From assembly GCA_022800315.1 (NCBI GenBank), contig JAAWQC010000002.1:1-64000 (forward strand): a stretch of 64,000 nt of DNA, written 5' to 3'. The DNA comes from Clostridiales bacterium (lineage in GTDB: Bacteria > Bacillota > Clostridia > Oscillospirales > Acutalibacteraceae). Under the pieces are notes generated by a model. It saw nothing but the letters and a program-made list of their open reading frames with translations, made no database searches and was not told the origin of the DNA. The position numbers and the translations under genes are program-made. Positions 38,308 to 46,642 of the stretch are shown piece by piece (within the stretch, counting starts at the first letter, position 1; each line of letters opens with the position of its first letter).

Positions 38308-38967
38308 GTGGCTGTCATGAATGTCAATCCCACCCGTATGGTGCTCAGTCAGCTGAAAAAGCAGCTGAATACGGCGCGCAGGGGTCACAAGCTGCTCAAG
38401 GACAAGCGGGATGAGCTGATGCGCCAGTTCCTGGATACGGTGCGGGAAAACGAGCGCCTGCGGCGTCAGGTGGAGGAAAGCATCGCCGACGCCCATCGCC
38501 ATTTTGTACTGGCCAGCGCTGTCATGAGCCGGGAGGCCATGCAGGGGGCCCTGCTGGCCCCTAAACAGGAAGTGACGCTGCAGACATCCTCCCGCAATGT
38601 GATGAGTGTGGACATTCCGGTATTTACCACCGAAACCCGGACCTCGAAGCCGTCGGATATCTATTCTTACGGCCTGGCCTTTACCTCCTTCGAGCTGGAC
38701 GATGCGGTATTGCGGCTGGCGGAAACGCTGCCCGACCTGCTGCGGCTGGCGGAGGTGGAAAAGGCGGCGCAGCTGATGGCGGCTGAGATCGAGAAGACCC
38801 GGCGCCGGGTCAACGCCCTGGAGCACGTGATGATTCCACGGCTTGAGGAGACGATCCGGTATATCACCATGAAGCTGGAGGAAAGCGATCGTTCCAGCCG
38901 TACCCGCCTGATGAAGGTCAAAGATATGATGCTGGAAAAGGCGCGGGAATCCCGCGGAAATCCATAA
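38308..38967 (+). CDS. ntpD: V-type ATPase subunit D (central stalk)
   Basis: 219 aa from GTG, seven bases after AAAGGAGG. Long N- and C-terminal helices (LSQLKKQLNTARRGHKLLKDKRDELMRQF and RRRVNALEHVMIPRLEETIRYI) are the coiled-coil shaft turned in the A3B3 head. Last operon gene; its stop codon lies in the terminator. Confidence 0.93.
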   Translation: MAVMNVNPTRMVLSQLKKQLNTARRGHKLLKDKRDELMRQFLDTVRENERLRRQVEESIADAHRHFVLASAVMSREAMQGALLAPKQEVTLQTSSRNVMSVDIPVFTTETRTSKPSDIYSYGLAFTSFELDDAVLRLAETLPDLLRLAEVEKAAQLMAAEIEKTRRRVNALEHVMIPRLEETIRYITMKLEESDRSSRTRLMKVKDMMLEKARESRGNP

Positions 38968-39000
38968 AAAGCGCCCGCCTGAACGGCGGGCGCTTTTCCA
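38967..39000 (+). terminator. Terminator of the V-ATPase operon
   Basis: AAAAGCGCCCGCC (38967-38979), loop TGAAC, GGCGGGCGCTTTT (38985-38997), perfect 13 bp. Confidence 0.93.
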
Positions 39001-39009
39001 CTGATGGGA

Positions 39010-39039
39010 TTGCTATTGCCGGCTGTACCATGTTATACT
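39010..39039 (+). promoter_or_regulatory. Promoter of the 39170 membrane protein gene
   Basis: TTGCTA (39010-39015), 18-bp spacer, TATACT (39034-39039). Confidence 0.55.
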
Positions 39040-39049
39040 GTTCGCAGAG

Positions 39050-39071
39050 GAAGAATGTGAAGACATTCTTC
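39050..39071. repeat. 9-bp perfect inverted repeat in the leader
   Basis: GAAGAATGT, loop GAAG, ACATTCTTC, starting about five bases after the predicted transcript start. It could be an operator or an mRNA hairpin. Confidence 0.6.
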
Positions 39072-39169
39072 GGCACCAGTTCTGCCGATACAGCTTGTCA
39101 CAGCAGCGAAAAGGAACCGGTGTACAATCGTATGCGTGTCAAATTTCAATGAAAAGGATGGTAAACGGG

Positions 39170-39991
39170 ATGTCAAAGGAATCGGTCAATATTTCCCGGG
39201 AAAATATCCAACAGGCGTTTAAGGTATTCTGTATGACGATACTGGCGGCGCTTATCAGCTTTTTTATCTTTATGTCGATATCCTTCATTGCCAGCGGCGT
39301 ATCGACCCAGACCATCGGCTATCAGATCGTTCAGATAGAAGAGGATGGCAGCAGCACACTGATCACCGAGCACCTGTATGCCGCCGATGATACCACTATT
39401 CCTTCCGAAACGAAAAATACCGGGGAGGAGGGGGCCGTCTCCGCCACAGGAGAAGGAGAGACCGCCACAGCCTCATCGGAAACCACCCTGCCCAGCAATC
39501 AGGTCAAACAATATATACGCAGCGAAATGTCTCCCGCGGTGTCGGCCTTTGTCGATGTTCTCTCTTCGGTCCTGATGATCCTGCTGCTGATTGCCATGCC
39601 CTATTCCGTCTTGTGGAAACAGGGGGACAGGGACAGCAACGCGGTTCACTTCGGCCGGATGGAGGAGGACCGCCTGCGCGGCCTGAAGGTGGGGCTGCTG
39701 GCGGGACTCCCTTCCTTCGCCGCCTATTTGCTGTTGCTTGTCAGCAAGCTGGGGCTGCTGCTGCCCAACTTCCTCGTGTATTACCGGCTGGGTAATGTGC
39801 CCTTCCTGCCGCTCATCAACCGGATGGTGCCCGCCAGCACAGCCATAACGGCAGAGGTTCCCTGGACCGTGATGCTGGTGATCCTTCTCACGCTGGCGGT
39901 GGTGCCGCTGACGGCCGTCATCGCCTACCGCTGGGGATACCGGCATTTCTCGCTCAGCGAGGTGCTCACCTATAAAAAGAAGAAAAAGTAA
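39170..39991 (+). CDS. Membrane protein of unknown function
   Basis: 273 aa. ATG at 39170 chosen (MSKESVNISRENIQQAF); the track start adds 25 unlikely residues. One helix near residue 20-45 is followed by a low-complexity extracytoplasmic stretch rich in Thr, Ser, Glu and Gly (about 60-115), then three more hydrophobic helices and a very basic tail (KKKKK). Resembles large families of clostridial membrane proteins without assigned function. It is followed 60 bp later by cwlD. Confidence 0.75.
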   Translation: MSKESVNISRENIQQAFKVFCMTILAALISFFIFMSISFIASGVSTQTIGYQIVQIEEDGSSTLITEHLYAADDTTIPSETKNTGEEGAVSATGEGETATASSETTLPSNQVKQYIRSEMSPAVSAFVDVLSSVLMILLLIAMPYSVLWKQGDRDSNAVHFGRMEEDRLRGLKVGLLAGLPSFAAYLLLLVSKLGLLLPNFLVYYRLGNVPFLPLINRMVPASTAITAEVPWTVMLVILLTLAVVPLTAVIAYRWGYRHFSLSEVLTYKKKKK

Positions 39992-40051
39992 AGCGTAGGA
40001 CCTTGTCCGTATCGCATAACCGCTGGCCCCGCGCAATATACTTGCACGGGG

Positions 40052-40759
40052 GTGGAAAGATTGAAAGGATTCAAGAACAAGGAACGTCTGGCGGCCCCGG
40101 CGCTGGTCATCGGCTGTACCCTTCTGGTGGCTGTCTGTATGCTGTACCTGTCCCGGCCGGCGGAACCGACGGGGACGTCTGCCGGCACCGGCTATATTCT
40201 GATCGATCCGGGTCACGGCGGCGCAGACGGCGGTGCGGTGGCGGCCGACGGTACGGCGGAAAAGGATCTGAACCTGAAAATCGGGGAATCGCTGGCCGAT
40301 ATGCTGCGCGTCTGCGGGCTGGAGGTCAAAATGACCAGGGATACCGATATATCGGTACACAGTCCCGACGCGGGTACGCTGCGGGAACAGAAGGTCAGTG
40401 ATATGAAAAATCGCCTCAAAATGATGGAATCCAGCCGGATGTCGGTGAGCATCCATCAGAACAAGTTTCCCCAGACCCAGTACAGCGGAACACAGGTATT
40501 CTATTCGGTGAACAATCCGCAGAGCCAGAAGCTCGCGGATTCCATCCGTTCCTGTGTCATCAACCAGCTCCAGCCGGACAATACGCGGGAGCTGAAAAAG
40601 GGAAACAAGGATATTTATCTGCTTGACAAGACGACCGTACCGGCGGTCATCGTAGAATGCGGCTTTATTTCCAACGAGCCGGAACTGAAAAAGCTGAAAA
40701 CGTCGGAATATCAGCAGCAGATGGCTTATGCCATCGCCTGCGGTATACTGGCCGGCTAG
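40052..40759 (+). CDS. cwlD: N-acetylmuramoyl-L-alanine amidase CwlD
   Basis: 235 aa, GTG start as drawn (a TTG at 40061 is possible). A membrane anchor at residues 15-34 precedes an Amidase_3 domain with the zinc motifs: IDPGHGGADGG, the Glu in TAEKDLNL, and SVSIHQNKFPQ. The catalytic Glu is in VIVECGFISNEPE. Size and anchor match Bacillus CwlD, which with PdaA makes muramic delta-lactam in the spore cortex. A general amidase is the alternative. Confidence 0.82.
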   Translation: MERLKGFKNKERLAAPALVIGCTLLVAVCMLYLSRPAEPTGTSAGTGYILIDPGHGGADGGAVAADGTAEKDLNLKIGESLADMLRVCGLEVKMTRDTDISVHSPDAGTLREQKVSDMKNRLKMMESSRMSVSIHQNKFPQTQYSGTQVFYSVNNPQSQKLADSIRSCVINQLQPDNTRELKKGNKDIYLLDKTTVPAVIVECGFISNEPELKKLKTSEYQQQMAYAIACGILAG

Positions 40760-40788
40760 GAAACACAGCAGGAAGGACCGATAAACCG

Positions 40789-42150
40789 ATGCCTCCTAAA
40801 AATAAAACGATTTACGTCTGTTCCCAGTGTGGGTTCGAGATGCCCAAATGGGCGGGGAAATGCCCCTCCTGCGGTGAATGGAACACCGTGCAGGAGGAGA
40901 TGCGGATGCCCGAACGGAACTCCCCGCTGGCCTCCGGCCGGCCGGGGGCGTATGCCGTACGGCCTATCGGCGATATCTGTCCGGAGGGGGAGCATCGTCA
41001 CCTGACCGGCCTGCCGGAACTGGACCGGGTGCTGGGAGGCGGCATTGTCCGCGGGGCTCTGATGCTCATCGGCGGTGATCCCGGTATCGGTAAATCCACC
41101 CTGCTGCTGCAAATCTGCGGCAATCTGGGACAGCAGCTGAAAATCCTCTATGTATCGGGGGAGGAATCGGAGCGGCAGATCAAACTGCGAGCCGACAGGC
41201 TGGGCGTGATCAGTCCCCGTTTATACATCCTGTGTGAAACCGACGTGGAGACCATACTGGACGCCATGCGGTCGGAAAAGCCGGATATCGTTATCATCGA
41301 TTCCATTCAGACCATGAATCTGGCGGGCATCGCCTCGTCTTCCGGTAGCGTCACCCAGGTGAGGGAGTGCACGAATGCCATCATGAAGGTGGCCAAGGGC
41401 AGCGATACCCCCGTTTTCATCGTTGGCCATGTGAATAAGGACGGTGCCATCGCGGGTCCGAAGGTAATGGAACATATCGTCGACTGCGTGCTGTATTTCG
41501 AGGGGGACGCCCATACCAGCTACCGGATTCTCCGCTGTGTCAAAAACCGGTACGGCTCCACCAACGAAATCGGCGTGTTCGAAATGCGGACACAGGGGCT
41601 GTGCGAGGTGGAAAATCCCTCACTGATGCTGTTGTCGGGCCGGCCGGTCAACGTCAGCGGCACCTGTGTCGCCTGTATGATGGAAGGATCCCGGCCGCTG
41701 CTAGCGGAGGTGCAGGGGCTGGTGTCGCCTACCGGCTTCGGCAATCCCCGGCGGATGTCCACCGGCTTTGACTACAACCGGCTGTCCCTGCTGCTGGCAG
41801 TGCTGGAAAAACGGGCGGGGTACTTCTTTTCCAATCTGGATGCTTACATCAACGTGGTGGGCGGCCTGCGGCTGGACGAGCCCGCCGGCGACCTGCCGGT
41901 GGCGCTGTCCCTCATCTCCAGCCTGAAGGATACCCCGGTGGGGGAGGGCATCGTCGCCTTCGGTGAAATCGGCCTGGCGGGTGAGCTGCGGGCGGTTTCC
42001 AATGCGGAGGTCCGCCTCAACGAGGCGGCGCGGCTGGGCTTTAGCCACGTGATACTGCCCTATCACAATCTCAAATCACTGACAGCGCGAGAGGATGTGG
42101 AGGTCATCGGGGTCCACACGGTGCGCGAGGCTTATGAGGCACTGAGCTGA
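40789..42150 (+). CDS. radA: DNA repair protein RadA/Sms
   Basis: 453 aa from the ATG at 40789 (AGGAAGGA upstream). It has an N-terminal zinc finger CSQCGFEMPKWAGKCPSCGEW, a RecA-like core with Walker A GGDPGIGKSTLLLQ near residue 95, the RadA-specific KNRYGSTNEIGVFEM, and a Lon-like C-terminal domain (VNVVGGLRLDEPAGDLPVALS). It helps branch migration in recombination. The usual neighbour disA is not seen here. Confidence 0.95.
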   Translation: MPPKNKTIYVCSQCGFEMPKWAGKCPSCGEWNTVQEEMRMPERNSPLASGRPGAYAVRPIGDICPEGEHRHLTGLPELDRVLGGGIVRGALMLIGGDPGIGKSTLLLQICGNLGQQLKILYVSGEESERQIKLRADRLGVISPRLYILCETDVETILDAMRSEKPDIVIIDSIQTMNLAGIASSSGSVTQVRECTNAIMKVAKGSDTPVFIVGHVNKDGAIAGPKVMEHIVDCVLYFEGDAHTSYRILRCVKNRYGSTNEIGVFEMRTQGLCEVENPSLMLLSGRPVNVSGTCVACMMEGSRPLLAEVQGLVSPTGFGNPRRMSTGFDYNRLSLLLAVLEKRAGYFFSNLDAYINVVGGLRLDEPAGDLPVALSLISSLKDTPVGEGIVAFGEIGLAGELRAVSNAEVRLNEAARLGFSHVILPYHNLKSLTAREDVEVIGVHTVREAYEALS

Positions 42151-42262
42151 CGGAGGCGGGCCCGCTTGTCGTCGTGCAGCAGTCAGAAAAGGAAAAGGGG
42201 GCACAGTATGGGGATTTGCAGCAACCTTCTGTATCGAAAACGGATAACAGGAGGATTTGACT

Positions 42263-43178
42263 ATGGTGAAAATATTATTGGATACTGACATCGGCGGCGA
42301 TATCGACGACGCGGTCTGTCTGGCCTATCTCTTAAAAGAACCGCGGTGTGAACTGCTGGGCATTACCACCGTCTGCGGGGAATCAGAAAAACGGTCGTCG
42401 GTAGCCGACGCTATCTGTAAGGCCGCGGAACGGACGGTCCCCATTGTGGCGGGACTGGACACGACCTTGCAGCCCATCCCGGTTTATCCCAAGCCGGAGG
42501 GGGCTGGCGCGCTGAAAAACTGGCCGCACAGTACCTTCAAAAAGGGGGACGCACCCGCTTTTCTCTATCGGCAGATCATAGAGAATCCCCACGAAGTCGT
42601 ACTGTTGGGCATCGGCAACATGACCAATATCGCCACCCTCTTTCGGGAATACTCGGATGCGCCGGAGCTTCTCAAAGGGCTTTATGTAATGAACGGGTAT
42701 TTTGGCAGAGAAAAGCTTCCCGACCCCAGCTATAACTGGAACTCGTGGGCTGATCCCCTGGCTTCCAAAGAGGTCTTCGCCGCAGCCGTCGCCGTCCACC
42801 GGGCCATTCCGCTGGAGGTCACGGACAAGCTTGACCATCGAAGGGGAGCGAGCCGGTAAACTGATGTCCGCGAACACCGATCTGATAAAGGCTGTATTGG
42901 ATTTCGGCAGCGCCTGGCTGGAGAGCGCCGGGAAGCTGACCCTGCACGATCCGCTGGCGGCAGTTTCCATTTTCTACCCGGAACTTTGCACCTTTGAAAA
43001 AGGCGTCGTCCAGGTGGAAACAGGGGAAAACGGCAATATGGGCGGCACCGTCTTTACACCTGACCCTAACGGGATTGTGGAGATTGCCAGAACTGTGGAC
43101 AAGGAAGCGTTCTATACCGTGTTGAGTACGACACTGAACAGCGGCACCAGGAACTTGGCAGAGGGAAACCGGGCGTAA
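42263..43178 (+). pseudogene. Inosine-uridine nucleoside hydrolase, frameshifted
   Basis: Start ATG at 42263 after AGGAGG. The first frame gives MVKILLDTDIGGDIDDAV, the catalytic Asp cluster of the family, through LEVTDKL near 42834. It then loses homology and stops at 42859. The next frame resumes with TIEGERAGKLMSANTDLIKAVLDF and continues to 43178. One extra base in AAGCTTGACCATC would explain it. Both halves otherwise look intact, so either recent decay, a sequencing error, or programmed frameshifting. It would hydrolyse purine or pyrimidine ribonucleosides. Confidence 0.85.
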
Positions 43179-43279
43179 AATGCTGGACACCGTGCAGTTC
43201 TGGTCGGAAAACCTGCGGAAAGAAGGTTGAACGGCTGTGGCTCACCGGTGTCAGGAGTATCGACCCCATCTTATATCGA

Positions 43280-43330
43280 GGGGCTTACAAAAGCTGAGAT
43301 ACCGGTGTCTGAATGCGGCGGATGCCCTTT
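43280..43330 (+). promoter_or_regulatory. Degenerate TPP-riboswitch-like sequence
   Basis: GGGG, CTTACAAAAG, CTGAGAT and the downstream CTGAATGCGG..GATGCC follow the THI element in order but lack the conserved GAACCUGAUC and the GCGUAGGGA end. No thiamine gene follows on this strand. Looks like a decayed remnant. Confidence 0.35.
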
Positions 43331-43339
43331 AAAACACAC

Positions 43340-43376
43340 AAAAAACGGCTGCGGAAAGCACAGCCGTTTTTTTGTG
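43340..43376. terminator. Bidirectional terminator between the pseudogene and galU
   Basis: AAAAAACGGCTG (43340-43351), 9-nt loop, CAGCCGTTTTTT (43361-43372). Confidence 0.85.
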
Positions 43377-43423
43377 AATATAAAAAGGAATAGGCAAACG
43401 GGGGGTGGAATCCGTTCATCGCC

Positions 43424-44299
43424 TTACAGGGTTTTGACCAGTTCCTTGAGATAAGCGCGGAAATCGTCTCCCACTTCGGGGTGGCGCAGGGCGACTTCGC
43501 AGGTCGCCTGCAGGATTCCCAGCTTGTTACCCATATCGTAGCGGGTACCGGTAAAGTCCACGCCGGTCATACCTGAACGGCGTGCCAGGGTGCACATGGC
43601 GTCGGTCAGCTGTATTTCACCGCCGGCGCCGGGAGGCGTCCGATCGAGGATATCGAAGATATCGGGGGGCAGGACACAACGGCCGAGCACCGAATACAAG
43701 GACAGGATTTTATCGGGGGAGGGCTTCTCCACCATATCGGTAACTTTATAAAGATTGTCCCGCAGCAGATCCACCTTCAGGGAGCTGTACCGCTGCACCT
43801 GCTCTTCCGTGACCTCCTTGATGCCGACCACACCGCAGCCGTATTCGCCGTAAACGCGGCAGAGCTGGCCGCAGGCGGGATCGTCACCCAGAATGACGTC
43901 GTCGCCGTACAGAACGGCAAAGGGCTCGCCGCCCACAAAGGAACGGGCACAGTTGATGGCATGCCCCAATCCCCGCGTCTCCTTCTGGCGCACGAAGTAG
44001 ATATTGGCCAGGTGTGCCAGGGAACGGATCTGATCGAGCATCTCCTTCTTTCCCGTGGCGGCAAGCCGGTGTTCCAGTTCCACCGCGTGATCGAAATGAT
44101 CCTCGATAATGCCCTTGCCGCGGTTGGTGATGATCAGGATGTCTTCGATACCCGAACGCACCGCTTCCTCTACAATGTACTGGATGGCGGGTTTGTCCAC
44201 AATGGGCAGCATCTCCTTGGGCATGACCTTGGAAATGGGGAGTACACGGGTACCCAAACCGGCGGCTGGAATGACCGCCTTGCGAATTTTCGTTGTCAT
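43424..44299 (-). CDS. galU: UTP-glucose-1-phosphate uridylyltransferase
   Basis: 291 aa with GGAGGAGG before the ATG. It makes UDP-glucose for envelope polysaccharides and galactose use. Nucleotidyltransferase signature AVIPAAGLGTRVLPISKVMPKEM at the N-terminus, VLYGDDV metal-binding Asp near residue 130, and VEKPSPDK. Full length. It is not adjacent to galK-galT but completes the same pathway with them. Confidence 0.95.
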   Translation of the reverse strand: MTTKIRKAVIPAAGLGTRVLPISKVMPKEMLPIVDKPAIQYIVEEAVRSGIEDILIITNRGKGIIEDHFDHAVELEHRLAATGKKEMLDQIRSLAHLANIYFVRQKETRGLGHAINCARSFVGGEPFAVLYGDDVILGDDPACGQLCRVYGEYGCGVVGIKEVTEEQVQRYSSLKVDLLRDNLYKVTDMVEKPSPDKILSLYSVLGRCVLPPDIFDILDRTPPGAGGEIQLTDAMCTLARRSGMTGVDFTGTRYDMGNKLGILQATCEVALRHPEVGDDFRAYLKELVKTL

Positions 44300-44327
44300 G
44301 GAATCCTCCTCCGGTTTTCAATCGATG

Positions 44328-45287
44328 CTATAGAATCGGCGTCGCAAAATATGCCAGCATCAGGCAAAAGGCAATAAGCAGAAGCAGCGACAGCACCATC
44401 AGCGCTGCCACTGCCAGCAGGCTGGTACCGCCCCGCCTGGACAATTCGTAACGGCAGTGGAGCGGTTCGTGATGGCATCCGCGGATACGAGAAACCTGTC
44501 GCAGGACGTGAAGTTGATACAGGCTGTTTCCTATACAGCCCAAGATCATGCGCAGCAGAAACAGCAGCGGTACAGAAAAGCCGTATAATACGTTCAGCCA
44601 GCCGGGAAGCACCAGCTCCGGCAGGTCACCCAGCGCCAAAAAAGCCTGCATCGCCTCCGGATTGGCGGTCAGCTCTCGGTAATTCAGCAGCATCACCGCA
44701 CCGATGGGGGCGCAGAACAATAGTGTCAGCAGGAATAAGACGAAGAAAGGCCTTTTCATTTTTCGATAGGCCAGCCAGGGGACGGGAAATAAAAAAGCGG
44801 CCCAGTTCCAGGAGATGCGGCCGCGCTGGGCCCGCATCATCTGAAAACGGCTGAGGTAATGATCGCTGCGGCGGCCGATAAAAGTGGTGATATCCTCAGT
44901 GGGTTGGCCGTTAAAGGCGGGTTCTTTTCGCGGCGGAGGGGTGGAAAAGGGAAGGGTGAGCGGCGGCAGCGAACGGTCCTTTCCCTGGAACGAATTATCG
45001 GGTTCGTCCTCGGTAAGCAGGCTCTTCCCGCATTTGCGGCAGACGGCGGCTTCCGGTTCGTTCGCGCAGCCGCAGTTGCCGCAGTTGCGTGCGTCCTCGT
45101 CATCGCGGCGGGGCGGCCGTTTCCACTGCTCCGGTGTTCCATGCTGCTTGCTGTAGCGGCAGTGCCCTGTTTTTTTCCAGCAGGCGCGGTGATGGGGAGC
45201 GCCGCACGCAGGGCATACCACCAGGTCGTCCCGTTCTGTGAAAGGACGGCCGCAGACAGGACAGGTCAAATCACGATAGTCGGGCAT
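44328..45287 (-). CDS. RING-finger/zinc-ribbon membrane protein, copy 2
   Basis: 319 aa. N-terminal RING-like zinc motif CPVCGRPF...VVCPACGAPHHRACW (residues 9-37) plus a His/Cys pair (TGHCRY), of the prokaryotic RING type. Then a zinc ribbon NCGNCGCANEPEAAVCRKCGKSL, a Pro-rich linker, and a DUF2628-like block (SWNWAAFLFPVPWLAYRKM) with four hydrophobic segments. Paralog of the next gene, 72 bp upstream of it. The role is unknown. Confidence 0.85.
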   Translation of the reverse strand: MPDYRDLTCPVCGRPFTERDDLVVCPACGAPHHRACWKKTGHCRYSKQHGTPEQWKRPPRRDDEDARNCGNCGCANEPEAAVCRKCGKSLLTEDEPDNSFQGKDRSLPPLTLPFSTPPPRKEPAFNGQPTEDITTFIGRRSDHYLSRFQMMRAQRGRISWNWAAFLFPVPWLAYRKMKRPFFVLFLLTLLFCAPIGAVMLLNYRELTANPEAMQAFLALGDLPELVLPGWLNVLYGFSVPLLFLLRMILGCIGNSLYQLHVLRQVSRIRGCHHEPLHCRYELSRRGGTSLLAVAALMVLSLLLLIAFCLMLAYFATPIL

Positions 45288-45311
45288 ACGGAAACTCCAT
45301 CCTTATAACCG

Positions 45312-45337
45312 CTCCCCGTCGGGTATCCGGCGGGGAG
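45312..45337. repeat. Hairpin between the RING-type paralogs
   Basis: CTCCCCGTCGG (45312-45322), loop GTAT, CCGGCGGGGAG (45327-45337), ten of eleven pairs perfect plus one wobble. No T-run follows on the minus strand, so it is more likely an mRNA processing or stability element than a terminator. Confidence 0.6.
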
Positions 45338-45359
45338 AAGGTCGTTATCATATTCAGTA

Positions 45360-46373
45360 CTAAATAAAGGCAACCAGCAGCATGGAGGAAAACTGGATGA
45401 TGGCGTAGGACAGGGCGGCGAAAGCAAAGGAGATACCACCGGCGGCGCTGAGCCGGCCGCGGTAGCCCACGGTGTCCTGGGTGCGAAGCTTATGAATACG
45501 TGCCACTGCCGTCCCGAGGTAGACCGAATTGCCGAACAGGCCGAACAACAGGCGTATCACCAGATCGGCGAGAAACAGCCCCATGATGATCATGAAAAAG
45601 ACCGATTTGCTCTCATCCTGCGCCGCGGCCTGTATGGCGTTGAAATATTCGGCGGGGGTGGCGATGTCGGAACCGACGAGAAAGCGGTAGATCACCAGAT
45701 TCTCCACCACCGTTTTCATTATCGTAAAGAAAAGGACCAGACCGCCCGCCAGATAATTTTTGCGGAACATCAGCCAATAGGGGGTTATGAGGAAGGCGGG
45801 CCAGTTCCAGGAAGCCCGTTTGCCACCCGCTATTTTTTTAAAGCGGGGCAGATAATAGGGCGTGTTCACCGCCGTATAAGTCATCAGGTCTTCCGCCGGG
45901 GTATCGTCAATCGTCTCATTTTTATCGACGCCGCCATAGGGATCGATTACTGGCATGCGGAAAGGGCTATACTCTCCATATACCCCGCCGTTTCCGCCGG
46001 CGGCGGGAGGAGGACCGTCCACCGGCGGCGTGTAACTGCTTTGCCAGTCGGTGGCAGGCAGATCTTTTCCGCAGCGGGAACAGAATTCGGCGTATTGGGT
46101 GTTGACGAATCCGCAGGAAGGACAGGGGTTTCCCCCCTCCGCAGACGGGTCTGCCGCCGAACCGCCGGCAGCGGTAGACGGGCCCGATGGGGCCGGTTCC
46201 TGCCGTTTCCACTGTTGCGGGGTGTCGTGGGCGCTTTCAAAATGACAATGGCCTTCACGGCTCCAGCAATCTCGATGATGGGGCGCGCCGCATTTGGGGC
46301 ACACCACAATATCGTCGGTTTCCTGGAATCGTCTGCCGCAGACTGGGCAGTCGTAGCCTTCATAAAAAAACAT
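45360..46373 (-). CDS. RING-finger/zinc-ribbon membrane protein, copy 1
   Basis: 337 aa from the ATG at 46373, after GGGAGG. Same build as the gene at 44328: RING-like CPVCGRRF...VVCPKCGAPHHRDCW at 9-36, zinc ribbon CPSCGFVNTQYAEFCSRCGKDL, a linker rich in Pro, Gly and Ala, then a membrane block with SWNWPAFLITPYWLMFRK and four helices. The unusual fusion of two zinc modules to a membrane domain points to a role sensing or binding nucleic acid or protein at the membrane, but this is speculation. Confidence 0.87.
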   Translation of the reverse strand: MFFYEGYDCPVCGRRFQETDDIVVCPKCGAPHHRDCWSREGHCHFESAHDTPQQWKRQEPAPSGPSTAAGGSAADPSAEGGNPCPSCGFVNTQYAEFCSRCGKDLPATDWQSSYTPPVDGPPPAAGGNGGVYGEYSPFRMPVIDPYGGVDKNETIDDTPAEDLMTYTAVNTPYYLPRFKKIAGGKRASWNWPAFLITPYWLMFRKNYLAGGLVLFFTIMKTVVENLVIYRFLVGSDIATPAEYFNAIQAAAQDESKSVFFMIIMGLFLADLVIRLLFGLFGNSVYLGTAVARIHKLRTQDTVGYRGRLSAAGGISFAFAALSYAIIQFSSMLLVAFI

Positions 46374-46388
46374 GTTATGCCTCCCGGA

Positions 46389-46417
46389 ATCATACGAGGA
46401 TACCATAGGATATGCAA
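46389..46417 (-). promoter_or_regulatory. Promoter of the RING-type gene pair
   Basis: On the minus strand TTGCAT (46412-46417), 17-bp spacer, TATGAT (46389-46394). Confidence 0.7.
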
Positions 46418-46578
46418 TATCACACCATAAAAACGGAACGAATATGGGTTCCCTGAATATTATTCATGATGGAACAACCAGGAACCTATATATTGTACCT
46501 TTTTTCACAGGCAACTGCAACCGAATGCCCAATCGTTTATAAAATGTTAAAGAATCCGGCTGCTCTTTCCCGAAATCG

Positions 46579-46607
46579 TTGATATTTGCGCCAGTGGTCA
46601 GTATAAT
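46579..46607 (+). promoter_or_regulatory. Promoter of murD
   Basis: TTGATA (46579-46584), 17-bp spacer, TATAAT (46602-46607). Transcription would start about 30 bases before the ATG. Confidence 0.8.
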
Positions 46608-46642
46608 AGACAACAGTACTGTCGTGAAGGAATGATGCGTCG

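Noticed and set aside
40657-40788. Upstream extension of the radA ORF
   Set aside because: Overlaps the end of cwlD in a different frame; the ATG at 40789 has the ribosome binding site and family start.
42257-42859. 200-aa nucleoside hydrolase as a complete gene
   Set aside because: It lacks the C-terminal half, which continues in the next frame; called as a frameshifted pseudogene.
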